The notes: generated by a model not told the origin, from the letters alone. A stretch of 64,000 nucleotides of DNA from CAVYGM01 sp963768025 (GCA_963768025.1 CAVYGM010000010.1:124001-188000); one strand, 5' to 3'. Positions 47,703 to 56,982 are shown, counted from the first letter of the stretch. Made by a program: numbers and translations.

Positions 47703-47763
47703 ATAGATTATTTTGGGATCAGCGGTCTTATCCGCTTTTTACCTTAGGTTCAAAACTCAATGG

Positions 47764-50700
47764 TCACCGACTTATGAGCAATTTTTGGGTTGCGTTGAAT
47801 CCATTTGACGTCATTCTGACGATATATACCCCATTGGCAAGAAGCGTTAGATCAATGAACTTTCTCTCATTCAAGGTAGTAAGATAAAACGTTTGCACTA
47901 GTTTACCACTTAAATCAAAGACCTGGAGGGTAGCTTGTTCGAAGTTCTCCCTAGTTTCCAGAGTAACCACCCCCGTTGAAGCAGGGTTTGGATACAGGCT
48001 AATTCCGTTTCCTACCTCTGGAATAAAATTGAAAACGGAAGATTCTCCAGAAACACAACTAAGCGTAGGGCTGTACTTTACTACTGAGTATACGCTATAG
48101 TCACCCGGTTGGGTTGCTTTTAGGATAGAGGTTAGCTCAGGTAAAAGGTCTCCATCTTTGTGCCATATAAACTCTCCGTTGGGAATATTATTTTCGGCAT
48201 TCAGGGTGAATGTTCCGATTTGTCGGACGGCAGGTTGGGCGGGTGACGGCTTGGCCTCCAACAGAATGGGCGGGGAGTAAAATGAAAAGCATCCATTGCT
48301 ACCCTGAATTCTGACCGAATAATTTCCCGACTTCCCGGCAGTAATTGTATTACCGGTAGCGCCGGTATTCCAGAAAAAACTTCCACTGCCATTGACGGTT
48401 AGTTGCACCTGATTTCCTTCACAGAAGGTAGTCGGACCCGAAGCCTTTATGGAGGGTGTGGGAGGTAGCGGTAGCACTTGAACCACCACCCGGTCGGACG
48501 GATCGGAGACACAGCCAAACTGGTTGCGTGTCCTTACCTCGTACGAATTGGCCTGATTGATGGTAATTTCCTGGTTTGTAGCTCCATTGTTCCACTGATA
48601 GCCGCTGGCGGCCGGAGCCCGCAAGGTCACGTTCTGATCCGCACAAAACGTAGTTGATCCCGTAACCTGGACAGTTGGGCGCGGGGGCAGTGGGTTCTGA
48701 ACTACTCTCACTACGGACGAAGCGGGCGAACGGCAGCCATTCCCATCTATCGCAATCAGCGAATAGTCGCCCGTGGAACGTATCTCAGTTTCCCGCTGGT
48801 TTGCCCCATTACTCCATTGGTATGCCGACGAATTGCTTGACTGTAGTATAGTAAAATCGCGCTCACAAAAGGTAGTCGGTCGCAGCGCTGTAATAGTTGG
48901 CGGAGGGGGAAGAGAATTAACTCTCACTTGAACAGGGTCCGAAGTTGCCACACACCCATTTCCGTCCGTTACCGATACGGAATAGCTTCCCGTTCTGTCG
49001 ACTACAATGGACCGAGCCCCGTTGTTAATATTCCAGTTATTTCCATTTAAGTAGTTTGAAGTAAGCGTTACATTTTCACCCGAACAGAAGGTTGTGTTTC
49101 CGCTGGCAGAAATGGAGGGTTTGGCGGGAAGGGGATTAACCCTTACCGTTACAGGATCGGATTCCTGTGATTGGCATCCATTAGCATCAACAGCCCTTAC
49201 CCGATAGTCGCCACTGCGATCTACCTGTATGGAACTCCCCGACCGACCATCAGACCACGCGCTTGCTCCGGCGCCGTTGGATTGTAGCGTAACCACTCCC
49301 CCTGCACAAAAAGTTAAGGCTCCCTGTACCGCTATACTGGGCTTGGCAGGAGGGGGAGTAGAGAACACTCCCACGGTTACGGGCGCCGAGGTAGATTCAC
49401 AGCCAAACACATTTGAAGCTGTTACGGTAAACGTATTGGAGGAGTTGACTGTAATTTTTTGCTGAGTTTGGCCCGTGCTCCAGCGTATGTTCTCCGAGGT
49501 AGACGCCGTTAAGGTTAATGAAGAGCCTTGACATATCATATTTCCACCATCCAGCTGTATAACCGGTGAGGCAGGTTGGGCCTGATCCGGAACTACGACC
49601 GTAGGCGTGTACAGTATATTGCCGGAGGCATCTCTGACCTTTGCCAAATAGGTACCTCTTCCCACCACTATATTGGACGCGTTTTGACCATTGTTCCAGG
49701 AGACAGACGTATAATTCCCCCCTTCTATAGTCAGAGAAAGATTGTTATTTCCTGCGCACGAAACCTTAATTTTGGGAGTAACCACCGCCTTTGCAGGCTC
49801 TGATCTGGCAAAAAATTCAGAATTCAAGGCAGAGTTCCATGCGTCAGCCATGTTATGTAATCCCCCATCCTGAAAGTGTGCCCCGTCGGGTCGGGGAATC
49901 TGGATCCCATCGGTCTCCGGGCCATAGAAAGTATTGGGAGTAGAAGCTACGACTTCATTCTGCGCACTGATGATCGCTGCATTACTGCCGCGCTGATTAT
50001 CATGAGAACTTCGGGCAATTACCCAGGAAAGATTACGGCCTGTCTCGGACCTGCTTCGATCAATGAGCATTTTAAGATCATTTCTATAAGAATCTTTTGA
50101 AGTACTGCCAAAATTGTCCGCCTCTCCCTGCTGCCAAAGTACCCCCCTCGCTCCGGTAATAGAAACATAGTATTGCAACGTAATACGCAGAGAATTGTAT
50201 GGCATTCCACTGGGTGTAAATGCTTCGCCGCTATACAAGGAAGTGGTGCTTCCGTTTATACTTTCGCGCCAGTTGCGTACCGAAGTGCTATACCAAGCGG
50301 CGTTATAAAACAGAATGGGCACGCCTAACCTTGAAGCAAGCTGGTCGCCAAGCTTTCCCCACGACCAGGCTGAATTGCCGCGTGGGGAAATATAGGAGTC
50401 GGAATTGAGATGAGAAAATTCAGGATTCGATAACTCCGAATTTGAATTGCTATTGTAGTAGTTTACGCAGTTTACCCGGTCGTCACTTGCTCCCGGTCCG
50501 CCGTAGTTCAGATAGCCTTGAGCATTAGATTGCCCGGCTATTACGAATACTTCCCCGATACCCAGTCGGGAGAGTGTCGTACTCCCTACAAGCTGGTCGC
50601 CACGCCAGCCCCTGACTTCCATTTGGTACCAGCCACCGCTCCAGTCGACCTGGCCAGCATAGTAACCCCCTTGCGGATTGTTCTGAATGGTAATCCAGTT

Positions 50701-50922
50701 CGATGTATTTCCCCCGTTGAGCGCCCTTAGCTGTACCTCAACCCGATCTATTGGTTGGGAGTAAGTCCCCCGAATAGCAATGGTAGCCGAATTGTTTTTA
50801 TCTCTTTGGAGTACCGTTCGGTTGGTGGGATATGTAATGCTAATCTGCGCTTGGGCTATCGGTATTACAACACTCATTAAAGTTGCCCATGTAACCAGTG
50901 TCAAATACACAGTAAACTTCAT
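47764..50922 (-). CDS. Larger paralogue: SGNH esterase with six Ig-like repeats and T9SS domain
   Basis: A 1052-residue protein with the same layout as its neighbour: signal peptide, beta-sandwich ('ITYPTNRTVLQRD'), SGNH domain (Ser in 'IAGQSNAQGYL', Asp/His in 'RPDGAHFQDGGLH'), then Ig-like units and a T9SS domain ('GISLYPNPASTG'). Six units carry a Cys in 'TTFC' or similar ('ALTFCAGG', 'NTTFCSGE', 'PTTFCERD', 'STTFCADQ', 'PTTFCEGN', 'NMICQGS'). N-terminal domains of the two proteins align along their length, so they arose by tandem duplication, after which the repeat number changed. The surface glycan target is unknown. Confidence 0.87.
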   Translation of the reverse strand: MKFTVYLTLVTWATLMSVVIPIAQAQISITYPTNRTVLQRDKNNSATIAIRGTYSQPIDRVEVQLRALNGGNTSNWITIQNNPQGGYYAGQVDWSGGWYQMEVRGWRGDQLVGSTTLSRLGIGEVFVIAGQSNAQGYLNYGGPGASDDRVNCVNYYNSNSNSELSNPEFSHLNSDSYISPRGNSAWSWGKLGDQLASRLGVPILFYNAAWYSTSVRNWRESINGSTTSLYSGEAFTPSGMPYNSLRITLQYYVSITGARGVLWQQGEADNFGSTSKDSYRNDLKMLIDRSRSETGRNLSWVIARSSHDNQRGSNAAIISAQNEVVASTPNTFYGPETDGIQIPRPDGAHFQDGGLHNMADAWNSALNSEFFARSEPAKAVVTPKIKVSCAGNNNLSLTIEGGNYTSVSWNNGQNASNIVVGRGTYLAKVRDASGNILYTPTVVVPDQAQPASPVIQLDGGNMICQGSSLTLTASTSENIRWSTGQTQQKITVNSSNTFTVTASNVFGCESTSAPVTVGVFSTPPPAKPSIAVQGALTFCAGGVVTLQSNGAGASAWSDGRSGSSIQVDRSGDYRVRAVDANGCQSQESDPVTVRVNPLPAKPSISASGNTTFCSGENVTLTSNYLNGNNWNINNGARSIVVDRTGSYSVSVTDGNGCVATSDPVQVRVNSLPPPPTITALRPTTFCERDFTILQSSNSSAYQWSNGANQRETEIRSTGDYSLIAIDGNGCRSPASSVVRVVQNPLPPRPTVQVTGSTTFCADQNVTLRAPAASGYQWNNGATNQEITINQANSYEVRTRNQFGCVSDPSDRVVVQVLPLPPTPSIKASGPTTFCEGNQVQLTVNGSGSFFWNTGATGNTITAGKSGNYSVRIQGSNGCFSFYSPPILLEAKPSPAQPAVRQIGTFTLNAENNIPNGEFIWHKDGDLLPELTSILKATQPGDYSVYSVVKYSPTLSCVSGESSVFNFIPEVGNGISLYPNPASTGVVTLETRENFEQATLQVFDLSGKLVQTFYLTTLNERKFIDLTLLANGVYIVRMTSNGFNATQKLLISR

Positions 50923-51002
50923 GTCATCTTATTAATTGTGGTTGAAAAAATCTGTACAAGATCAGACAACAAGAGCCGAAAAACAACTTTTAGAGCTTAA
51001 AA

Positions 51003-52010
51003 TTAGCTAATGGAAAAAGTCTGGTTTAAAGTTTTCCAGATGAGGTCTTTTAATTGTTCAATTCCCTCTTGACTTACTGCTGAAATGTAAATGGTGGGGA
51101 TAGTATCTGGCAGATTTGTTACTAGCTTATTTTTTTCTTTTTCTTCGATGAGATCCACCTTCGAAACCGCAATCAACCTCTGTTTATCGAGCAGAGTGGG
51201 GTTATACAACCGAAGTTCATTGAGCAACGTTTCGTATTCGGCCGCAATATCCTCACTATTAGCGGGAATCATGAAGAGCAAAAGAGAATTCCGCTCAATA
51301 TGACGCAGGAACCGTAGTCCGAGTCCCTTGCCTTGTGAGGCACCTTCGATAATACCGGGGATGTCGGCCATTACAAAGGAGCGGTCGTCGCGGTAAGACA
51401 CAACCCCCAGGTTGGGAACCAAAGTGGTGAAGGGGTAGTCCGCAATTTCGGGCCGAGCCGCCGACACCACCGAAAGCAGGGTTGACTTGCCTGCATTCGG
51501 AAACCCGACAAGACCCACATCCGCCAATACTTTGAGCTCCAGCACCACCCACATTTCGAGGCCTTCTTCGCCAGGTTGGGCATATTGGGGGGTTTGTTTG
51601 GTAGCTGTTTTGAAATGATCATTCCCCAGGCCGCCCCTCCCACCCGGCAGCAGAATGATTTCCTGTCCATCTTCGGTGATTTCGGCTAGCTGTTCGCCCG
51701 TTTCGGGATCTTTGGCTATGGTTCCCAGGGGCACATCCAGAATGATATCCTTTCCCTGTGCTCCGGCACGGCGCCCTCCTTCACCCGCCTTGCCTGGGTC
51801 AGCCTTCACGTGTTTGGTATATTTTAGATGCAGCAAGGTCCATAACTGGGTATTGCCTCTCAGGATGACATGCCCGCCCCGCCCGCCATCACCGCCGTCG
51901 GGCCCGCCTTTAGCTACGTGCTTTTCGCGACGAAAATGCACAGACCCGGCGCCACCTGCCCCCGAACGGGCGTTGATCTTGACGTAATCAATAAAATTAG
52001 ATGATGCCAT
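51003..52010 (-). CDS. obgE: Obg family GTPase (ribosome assembly)
   Basis: A 335-residue GTPase. The glycine-rich Obg fold occupies 1-160 ('GGDGGRGGHVILRGN', 'GGRGGLGN'), then the G domain with the P-loop 'GFPNAGKSTLLS', switch 'YPFTTLVPNLG', 'DIPGIIEGA' and 'SKVD'. It binds the 50S subunit and couples growth to nucleotide status. The variable C-terminal extension of some members is absent. It is downstream of adk on the same strand, 184 bases apart. Confidence 0.95.
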   Translation of the reverse strand: MASSNFIDYVKINARSGAGGAGSVHFRREKHVAKGGPDGGDGGRGGHVILRGNTQLWTLLHLKYTKHVKADPGKAGEGGRRAGAQGKDIILDVPLGTIAKDPETGEQLAEITEDGQEIILLPGGRGGLGNDHFKTATKQTPQYAQPGEEGLEMWVVLELKVLADVGLVGFPNAGKSTLLSVVSAARPEIADYPFTTLVPNLGVVSYRDDRSFVMADIPGIIEGASQGKGLGLRFLRHIERNSLLLFMIPANSEDIAAEYETLLNELRLYNPTLLDKQRLIAVSKVDLIEEKEKNKLVTNLPDTIPTIYISAVSQEGIEQLKDLIWKTLNQTFSIS

Positions 52011-52161
52011 GGTTTGGTTTGATTGTAAATGAGTGCTTGTTGAATGGATGCTTGTAAATGAAGAGTAAAAATTAAGAGCCCTCGTTTACTTTAAACCGCT
52101 GGGGCGGATCCTTAATCAACTCTACTAGCTGAGTTTCTATTTACTGCCGCAGCGGCCGCTC

Positions 52162-52181
52162 ATTCTATCATTCACTCATTC
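52162..52181. repeat. Exact copy of the dispersed 20-mer ATTCTATCATTCACTCATTC
   Basis: Identical to 40570-40589 and 55778-55797. It lies in the gap between adk and obgE, where related GAATG/AATGAGTG fragments also occur (52030-52070). Confidence 0.85.
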
Positions 52182-52194
52182 AAATTTTCTTTCC

Positions 52195-52770
52195 CTAGGC
52201 CTCTTTTTCGACGGCTTCGCAAATGGCTCCAAAAATGTTCTCAATCTCCCCGACGCCCTCAATGCTTACAAACTTACCCTGCTGGCGGTAGTACTCGGCC
52301 ACCGGGGTAGTCTTATTATTATATTCGTCAATTCGGGTTCTGACTTTTTCCTCATTCTGATCGTCTGGTCTTCCCGAGGTTTGGCCCCGAATCAAAAGGC
52401 GTTTTTTGAGTTCTTCATTGGGCACCATCAGGGCTATCATGACGGTAATACTCTCCTGGTAGGAATCCAACAGGCTATCTAACGCCTCAGCTTGCTTTAC
52501 CGTTCGTGGGAAGCCGTCAAAAATAAATCCGGCAGCCCCTTTGTTTTCCCTGAGCTTATAGTCAATCATGCCAATTACGACCTCATCGGGCACCAAAATA
52601 CCCTGATCCATAAGGGTTTGGGCTTTCATACCCAGTTCGGTTCCAGCTTTGATTTGCGAACGCAAAAGGTCGCCCGTTGAAAGATGTACAAGGTGGTACT
52701 TCTCAATGATTTTTTCACTTTGGGTGCCTTTACCAGCGCCAGGAGGTCCAAACAGTACAAGATTTAGCAT
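52195..52770 (-). CDS. adk: Adenylate kinase
   Basis: A 191-residue short-type adenylate kinase converting AMP and ATP to two ADP. The P-loop is 'GPPGAGKGTQSEK', the NMP-binding region 'HLSTGDLLR', and the LID begins 'RGQTSGRPDDQNEEKVRTRI'. The length fits the form without the zinc LID. A possible -7 box lies 45 bases upstream. Confidence 0.95.
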   Translation of the reverse strand: MLNLVLFGPPGAGKGTQSEKIIEKYHLVHLSTGDLLRSQIKAGTELGMKAQTLMDQGILVPDEVVIGMIDYKLRENKGAAGFIFDGFPRTVKQAEALDSLLDSYQESITVMIALMVPNEELKKRLLIRGQTSGRPDDQNEEKVRTRIDEYNNKTTPVAEYYRQQGKFVSIEGVGEIENIFGAICEAVEKEA

Positions 52771-52814
52771 AATTGCATAATTGAAAACAGTGCAAAAAGG
52801 TAGGTTTTAACCGG

Positions 52815-52822
52815 CAAATTTA
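52815..52822 (-). promoter_or_regulatory. Candidate -7 box TAAATTTG upstream of adk
   Basis: Matches the TAnnTTTG consensus on the minus strand, about 45 bases before the adk ATG. The -33 element is not clear. Confidence 0.45.
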
Positions 52823-52867
52823 CGACTCTTCCCAAATCACCTACTATATTTTCTGTTTTTTTAGTAC

Positions 52868-52902
52868 GAAAAATGCCCGCACCTCCCAATAGGCGCGGGC
52901 AT
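52868..52902 (-). terminator. Terminator after the acidic secreted protein
   Basis: An 11-bp stem (52873-52883 with 52892-52902, one mismatch or G-T), 8-base loop and five T on the minus strand. Confidence 0.88.
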
Positions 52903-52924
52903 CTGGTATTTGCTGAGGGCTGGT

Positions 52925-53749
52925 TTACTTGATTGTAACCCGCCGCACAGCTCCATCTTCGTTTTGAACTACGGCTACGAAGAGGGTTCCTTTGGTGTTT
53001 TTCTTGAGGTCAACCTGACCCACAAATTCGCCGCTAAAATCCTTGATTACCTTTTTGCCAACTTCCTTGCCCTGCGTGTCGGTTACGGTTACGGTTACGT
53101 CTCCTTTTTCGGGAGCACTAAACCGCAGGTTCAGCACGCCGTTGTCAGGATTGTTGGTATAGGCGTTCAGGCCTCGGACGGTACCCGCCTGCATAATCTC
53201 GTTTGACCACACAGTACCCATTCGGTCGCCCATTTGCTCCATATCCCGCCTGAACACTTCCACGCGGGGTTTGATCTCTCTTTCCAGACGGCGTACCTGA
53301 TCCTGAATCTCGTCGGTGTCAAAGTGGAACTCGTGGTCATTGTCCCGCCAGCTCCATGTCATACGGTCGCGGTCACGGTCGGCATTCCCCCGATCGCGGT
53401 CGGCTTCCGTCCGGCTTCTGGTTTCAACCCGCCGGCGATCCTGAATCCGTACATCGTCATCGTCGTCCCCATCCACCATAATGCTGATCTGCTTTTGACC
53501 GCTTTCGTTTACGCCAAGGGAGTCCAGCACTTTGTCCACAAAAACCTTTTGATCGCCCTCCGACATCGGATCAATTTCGTAAGTACGTTCAACTACCTGC
53601 GTCTTGCCGTCTTTTTTCTCCACTACTTTCACCCTGATGTTTGTTTTCTTTTTCTCGTCCTTGGATTGGGCCGCCACTTCGGAGCTTATCCCAAGGCCTA
53701 TACCCATGGTAAGAAGGATGAGTAGGGCAGGGAAAAATGTGTTTTTCAT
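52925..53749 (-). CDS. Secreted Asp/Arg-rich protein with T9SS-type C-terminal domain
   Basis: A 274-residue protein with a signal peptide ending near 'SSEVAAQS'. The central part is highly charged, with an Asp run ('DGDDDDDVR') and Arg/Asp alternation ('ADRDRGNADRDRDRM'); the last 80 residues ('NNPDNGVLNLRFSAPEKGD' onward, ending 'VRRVTIK') resemble type A T9SS sorting domains. The acidic run could bind cations. No enzyme motif is recognised. It is divergent from a histidine kinase gene; regulation by that system is possible but unproven. Confidence 0.72.
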   Translation of the reverse strand: MKNTFFPALLILLTMGIGLGISSEVAAQSKDEKKKTNIRVKVVEKKDGKTQVVERTYEIDPMSEGDQKVFVDKVLDSLGVNESGQKQISIMVDGDDDDDVRIQDRRRVETRSRTEADRDRGNADRDRDRMTWSWRDNDHEFHFDTDEIQDQVRRLEREIKPRVEVFRRDMEQMGDRMGTVWSNEIMQAGTVRGLNAYTNNPDNGVLNLRFSAPEKGDVTVTVTDTQGKEVGKKVIKDFSGEFVGQVDLKKNTKGTLFVAVVQNEDGAVRRVTIK

Positions 53750-53870
53750 GGTAAAATTTTGTTTTGGTTAATCACTAACATACCCGTAAACTTACAAAAC
53801 AGCCGCTAACCTACCTATGTTAAAGAATGTTAAAACCTCGGAGGAGAATTCCAGGCGGCTTAATTTTGTT

Positions 53871-53878
53871 ATACTTGA
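53871..53878 (+). promoter_or_regulatory. Candidate -7 box TAATTTTG for the kinase-regulator operon
   Basis: A good TAnnTTTG match 50 bases before the histidine kinase ATG. No clear TTTG at -33. Confidence 0.45.
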
Positions 53879-53928
53879 ATAAAGTCGCAACCTGGCGGAA
53901 GGATGTTGCATAAGATTTTGAGAAAATA

Positions 53929-55731
53929 ATGACGAAGAAAAAAATACAACGTATCGTGGGCCTGATGTGCCTGGCGCTGATCGGGTTGGTTGGCTTCCAA
54001 TGGTATTTCATCCGGGAAGCCATCGCAGTGCGTAACGAGCAGTTTAATCATAAAGTGGCCGAATCGGTCCAGGAAGTGGTGCACCGGTTGGAAAAACAGG
54101 AGATGATGTACCTGCTTCAACAAAGGATCGAATCGGAACAGCAGAAGGCCCAGCTTGAACAAATCACTAAGGTGAACGAAATAGCCCGGGCCGAAACCAG
54201 AAAACCAAAACCTCAATCTGCCGCCAAACCAGAGACTCAACCGGGAGCTGCACCCGCCAGTATGGAAATTTACATTAGCCCTACCGGCGATGTGAGCTAT
54301 CAGTATTTTTCGGAAGTAGCCCCTTCGGATGTGCTAAGTCCTAATTTCCGGGTCATGGTGGATCGTCAGCAGCGCATCATTGAGGAATTTTTTCAGGCTC
54401 AGCGGATGGGTGCCGCGGGGATGGGTGAATTTATGCGTCGCCGAATAGCCGAAGAACAAAACCTGGGCACCGTGTTGCAGGATTTGGCGGAAGGCCAAAG
54501 CCCCACAACGGCCGTCCCGCTCGGGAAAGGACTTCTGAAGTCTGGCAAGACGGATAAAAACAAAAGCCTGGTACCTACCGGCAAATCCTCGGCTGCACCT
54601 TCGGGCCACTCCACCGACCGGGCCTCTCTGCTCCGCGAAGTCATGCAGGACCTGATGTATACGCAGCGGCCTATCGAAGAGCGGGTTAATCGCTTCCTGC
54701 TCGACTCCCTGCTAAAAAAAGAACTATCCCAAAATGGCATTACCCTCCCTTATGAGTTTGCGGTGAGGGCCAATACCGGCCAAAAAGTGCTTTTTTCGAC
54801 TACAGAACAGCTATCGGGTGACTGGGAGCATTTGGCCTACAAAGCGTCGCTATTTCCCAGCGAAATGCTGAATGGCAATAATTTACTGTATGTATACTTT
54901 CCCGATCAGAAAGGGTACATCCTCCGCAACATGAGTGTGATGTTTGCCAGCTCGGGCGTGCTGGTGCTGGTTATTATGGTATGTTTTTATCTGGCGGTGG
55001 TGACTATCCTCCGTCAGAAAAAGCTTTCGGATATCAAGAATGACTTCATCAACAACATGACGCACGAGTTCAAGACACCCATTTCAACCATAGCCCTGGC
55101 CACCGACATGGCCCAGGAAAATGCGCATTCAGTTGCTGATCTTCCTGCCAAAATCGACCGGTACCTGGGTATTATCCGGGAAGAAAACAAACGGCTCGGT
55201 ACGCACGTGGAAAAGGTACTCCAAATGGCGCTCTTGGATAAGGGCGAAGTAAAGCTCAAACAGGCGCCGGTCAACATGCATGACCTTATCGCCAAAGTAC
55301 TAAATAGCCTTAGTGTGCAGATTGAGCAACGCGGGGGCGAGGTAGAGCTGGACTTTGAGGCCTCGGAGGAGCTCGTACGGGGCGATGAGGTACATTTGTC
55401 AAATGTCCTTTACAATCTGGTGGATAACGCTATCAAGTACTCTCCCGAAAAACTACATCTCAGGCTGAGTACCGCCAACGAAAAGGACGGCATCCGGATT
55501 TCGATAGCTGACCAGGGCATGGGTATGTCCCGCGATCAGATTCAGCGTATTTTTGACAAGTTCTACCGTGTACCTACCGGCAACCTGCACAATGTGAAAG
55601 GTTTTGGCCTCGGGCTTAGCTATGTAAAGAAGATGATCACCGCTCACGAAGGCAGCATCCAAGTATCCAGTCAACCCGGCGAAGGAAGCGTGTTCAGCAT
55701 ATGGCTACCATTATTAATTTTGAATGAGTGA
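53929..55731 (+). CDS. Sensor histidine kinase
   Basis: A 600-residue membrane kinase. The first helix is at about 9-28 and the second at about 330-352 ('GVLVLVIMVCFYLAVV'), enclosing a 300-residue periplasmic sensor region with no recognised domain. The HisKA box is 'MTHEFKTPIST' with His379; the ATPase domain has the N box 'NLVDNAIKYSP', 'IADQGMGM' and 'GFGLGLSYVKKM'. It should phosphorylate the OmpR-type regulator encoded next. The signal is unknown. A repeat element separates the two genes. Confidence 0.92.
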   Translation: MTKKKIQRIVGLMCLALIGLVGFQWYFIREAIAVRNEQFNHKVAESVQEVVHRLEKQEMMYLLQQRIESEQQKAQLEQITKVNEIARAETRKPKPQSAAKPETQPGAAPASMEIYISPTGDVSYQYFSEVAPSDVLSPNFRVMVDRQQRIIEEFFQAQRMGAAGMGEFMRRRIAEEQNLGTVLQDLAEGQSPTTAVPLGKGLLKSGKTDKNKSLVPTGKSSAAPSGHSTDRASLLREVMQDLMYTQRPIEERVNRFLLDSLLKKELSQNGITLPYEFAVRANTGQKVLFSTTEQLSGDWEHLAYKASLFPSEMLNGNNLLYVYFPDQKGYILRNMSVMFASSGVLVLVIMVCFYLAVVTILRQKKLSDIKNDFINNMTHEFKTPISTIALATDMAQENAHSVADLPAKIDRYLGIIREENKRLGTHVEKVLQMALLDKGEVKLKQAPVNMHDLIAKVLNSLSVQIEQRGGEVELDFEASEELVRGDEVHLSNVLYNLVDNAIKYSPEKLHLRLSTANEKDGIRISIADQGMGMSRDQIQRIFDKFYRVPTGNLHNVKGFGLGLSYVKKMITAHEGSIQVSSQPGEGSVFSIWLPLLILNE

Positions 55732-55797
55732 ATGATAGAATAAATTTTTGATCTTCCATTTTATCATTCATTCCTACATTCTATCATTCACTCATTC
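55721..55797. repeat. Inverted repeat with two copies of the dispersed 20-mer, between kinase and regulator genes
   Basis: GAATGAGTGAATGATAGAAT (55722-55741) and its exact reverse complement (55778-55797) form a 20-bp perfect inverted repeat. More CATTCACTCATTC copies follow to about 55814. It begins inside the last codons of the kinase gene. Confidence 0.88.
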
Positions 55798-55824
55798 CAA
55801 CATTCACTCATTCACAATTGAACT

Positions 55825-56508
55825 ATGCCCCACCTGCTACTCGTTGAAGATGATCCGAACCTTGGTGTACTACTACAGGAATACCTGACCGGGAAAGGGT
55901 TCCCTACTACCCTGGCGACCGACGGTCAGAAGGGATGGGAGGAGTTTGTGGACGGCGAGTTCGATCTGTGCATTTTTGATGTCATGATGCCCCGCAAGGA
56001 TGGGTTTTCGCTCGCTAAGGAAGTGCGCATGAGTGGCCGCGACGTACCCATTGTATTCCTAACCGCCAAATCCATGAAAGAAGATACCATTCAGGGGTTT
56101 CGGATCGGGGCCGACGACTACATCACCAAGCCTTTTGATCGGGACGAGCTTCTGCTCCGGATCGAGGCCATTCTGCGCCGCTACCGAAATCATACCATGC
56201 AGGAAGCGGAGCCTAGCCATTTTAAGGTAGGTAGCTACATCTTCGATTACGAACACCAGCAGTTGGCACGGGGGGAGGAAACCTCCCGCCTTACCAGCAA
56301 GGAGTCGGAGCTGCTGAAGCTGTTCTGTCAGAACATCAATCAGCCCATCAGCCGTAGCTTTGCCCTAAAGGTAATCTGGGGCGACGACTCCTACTTCAAC
56401 GCCCGGAGCATGGATGTGTATATTACCAAGCTGCGGAAGCACCTACGCGAAGATCCTGACGTACAGATCATGAACCTGCATGGGGAGGGTTTTAAGCTTA
56501 TCGGCTAA
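55825..56508 (+). CDS. OmpR/PhoB-family response regulator
   Basis: A 227-residue regulator. The receiver domain has acidic residues 'VEDD', phospho-acceptor Asp52 ('IFDVMMP'), Thr80 and Lys102 ('YITKPFDR'). A C-terminal winged helix (about 130-227) has 'LTSKESELLKLFCQN' and 'VDVYITKLRKHL'-type elements. It is the partner of the kinase upstream. Target genes are unknown. Confidence 0.93.
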   Translation: MPHLLLVEDDPNLGVLLQEYLTGKGFPTTLATDGQKGWEEFVDGEFDLCIFDVMMPRKDGFSLAKEVRMSGRDVPIVFLTAKSMKEDTIQGFRIGADDYITKPFDRDELLLRIEAILRRYRNHTMQEAEPSHFKVGSYIFDYEHQQLARGEETSRLTSKESELLKLFCQNINQPISRSFALKVIWGDDSYFNARSMDVYITKLRKHLREDPDVQIMNLHGEGFKLIG

Positions 56509-56532
56509 GTCGATATACGGACGAAGTACCTT

Positions 56533-56563
56533 TTTGAAATTCGGCCCAAATCCCGTACTTTTG
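56533..56563 (+). promoter_or_regulatory. Promoter of the DUF3127 gene (TTTG, 19 bp, TACTTTTG)
   Basis: TTTG (56533-56536), 19-base spacer and TACTTTTG (56556-56563) match the consensus fully. The leader is about 35 bases. Confidence 0.8.
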
Positions 56564-56605
56564 GTGCGTATTCAACTCTAATTCTTTTTGTAAAAAAATA
56601 TATTC

Positions 56606-56968
56606 ATGGAAATAGCAGGAACCGTGGTTTCGATACTACCCGAAGTAAACGGACAAGGTAAAAATGGGACTTGGCGCAAGCAGGAGTTTGTTCTGGAAAC
56701 GGAAGGCCAATACCCTAAAAAAGTATGCATCGCCATGTGGGGCGATAAAATCGATCAGTTTGGTTTGAAAGAAGGGGATGCCGTGGTGGCTTCCGTGGAC
56801 GTGGAAAGCCGGGAGTACAACCAACGCTGGTACACGGAGGTAAAAACCTGGAAAGTGGAGAAAGCGGGAGCCGCTACTCAGGCACCTTCCAACGCGCCGA
56901 GCGACTTCGGTCCGCCGCCCAATCCGGCTTTCGCACCGAGTTCGTCAGACGACGATCTGCCCTTTTGA
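56606..56968 (+). CDS. DUF3127 protein with SSB-like acidic C-terminal tip
   Basis: A 120-residue small protein of the DUF3127 family known from Bacteroidota. The first 85 residues are beta-rich with an OB-fold-like pattern ('GTVVSILPEVNGQGKNGTWRK', 'VCIAMWGDKIDQF'). A Pro/Ala/Ser-rich linker follows, and the protein ends 'SSDDDLPF', closely like the 'DDDIPF' tip by which single-strand DNA-binding protein recruits repair and replication enzymes. A nucleic-acid role is inferred from this and is not proven. It is a single gene with its own promoter and terminator. Confidence 0.82.
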   Translation: MEIAGTVVSILPEVNGQGKNGTWRKQEFVLETEGQYPKKVCIAMWGDKIDQFGLKEGDAVVASVDVESREYNQRWYTEVKTWKVEKAGAATQAPSNAPSDFGPPPNPAFAPSSSDDDLPF

Positions 56969-56982
56969 AAGAGGCCTGAAAA

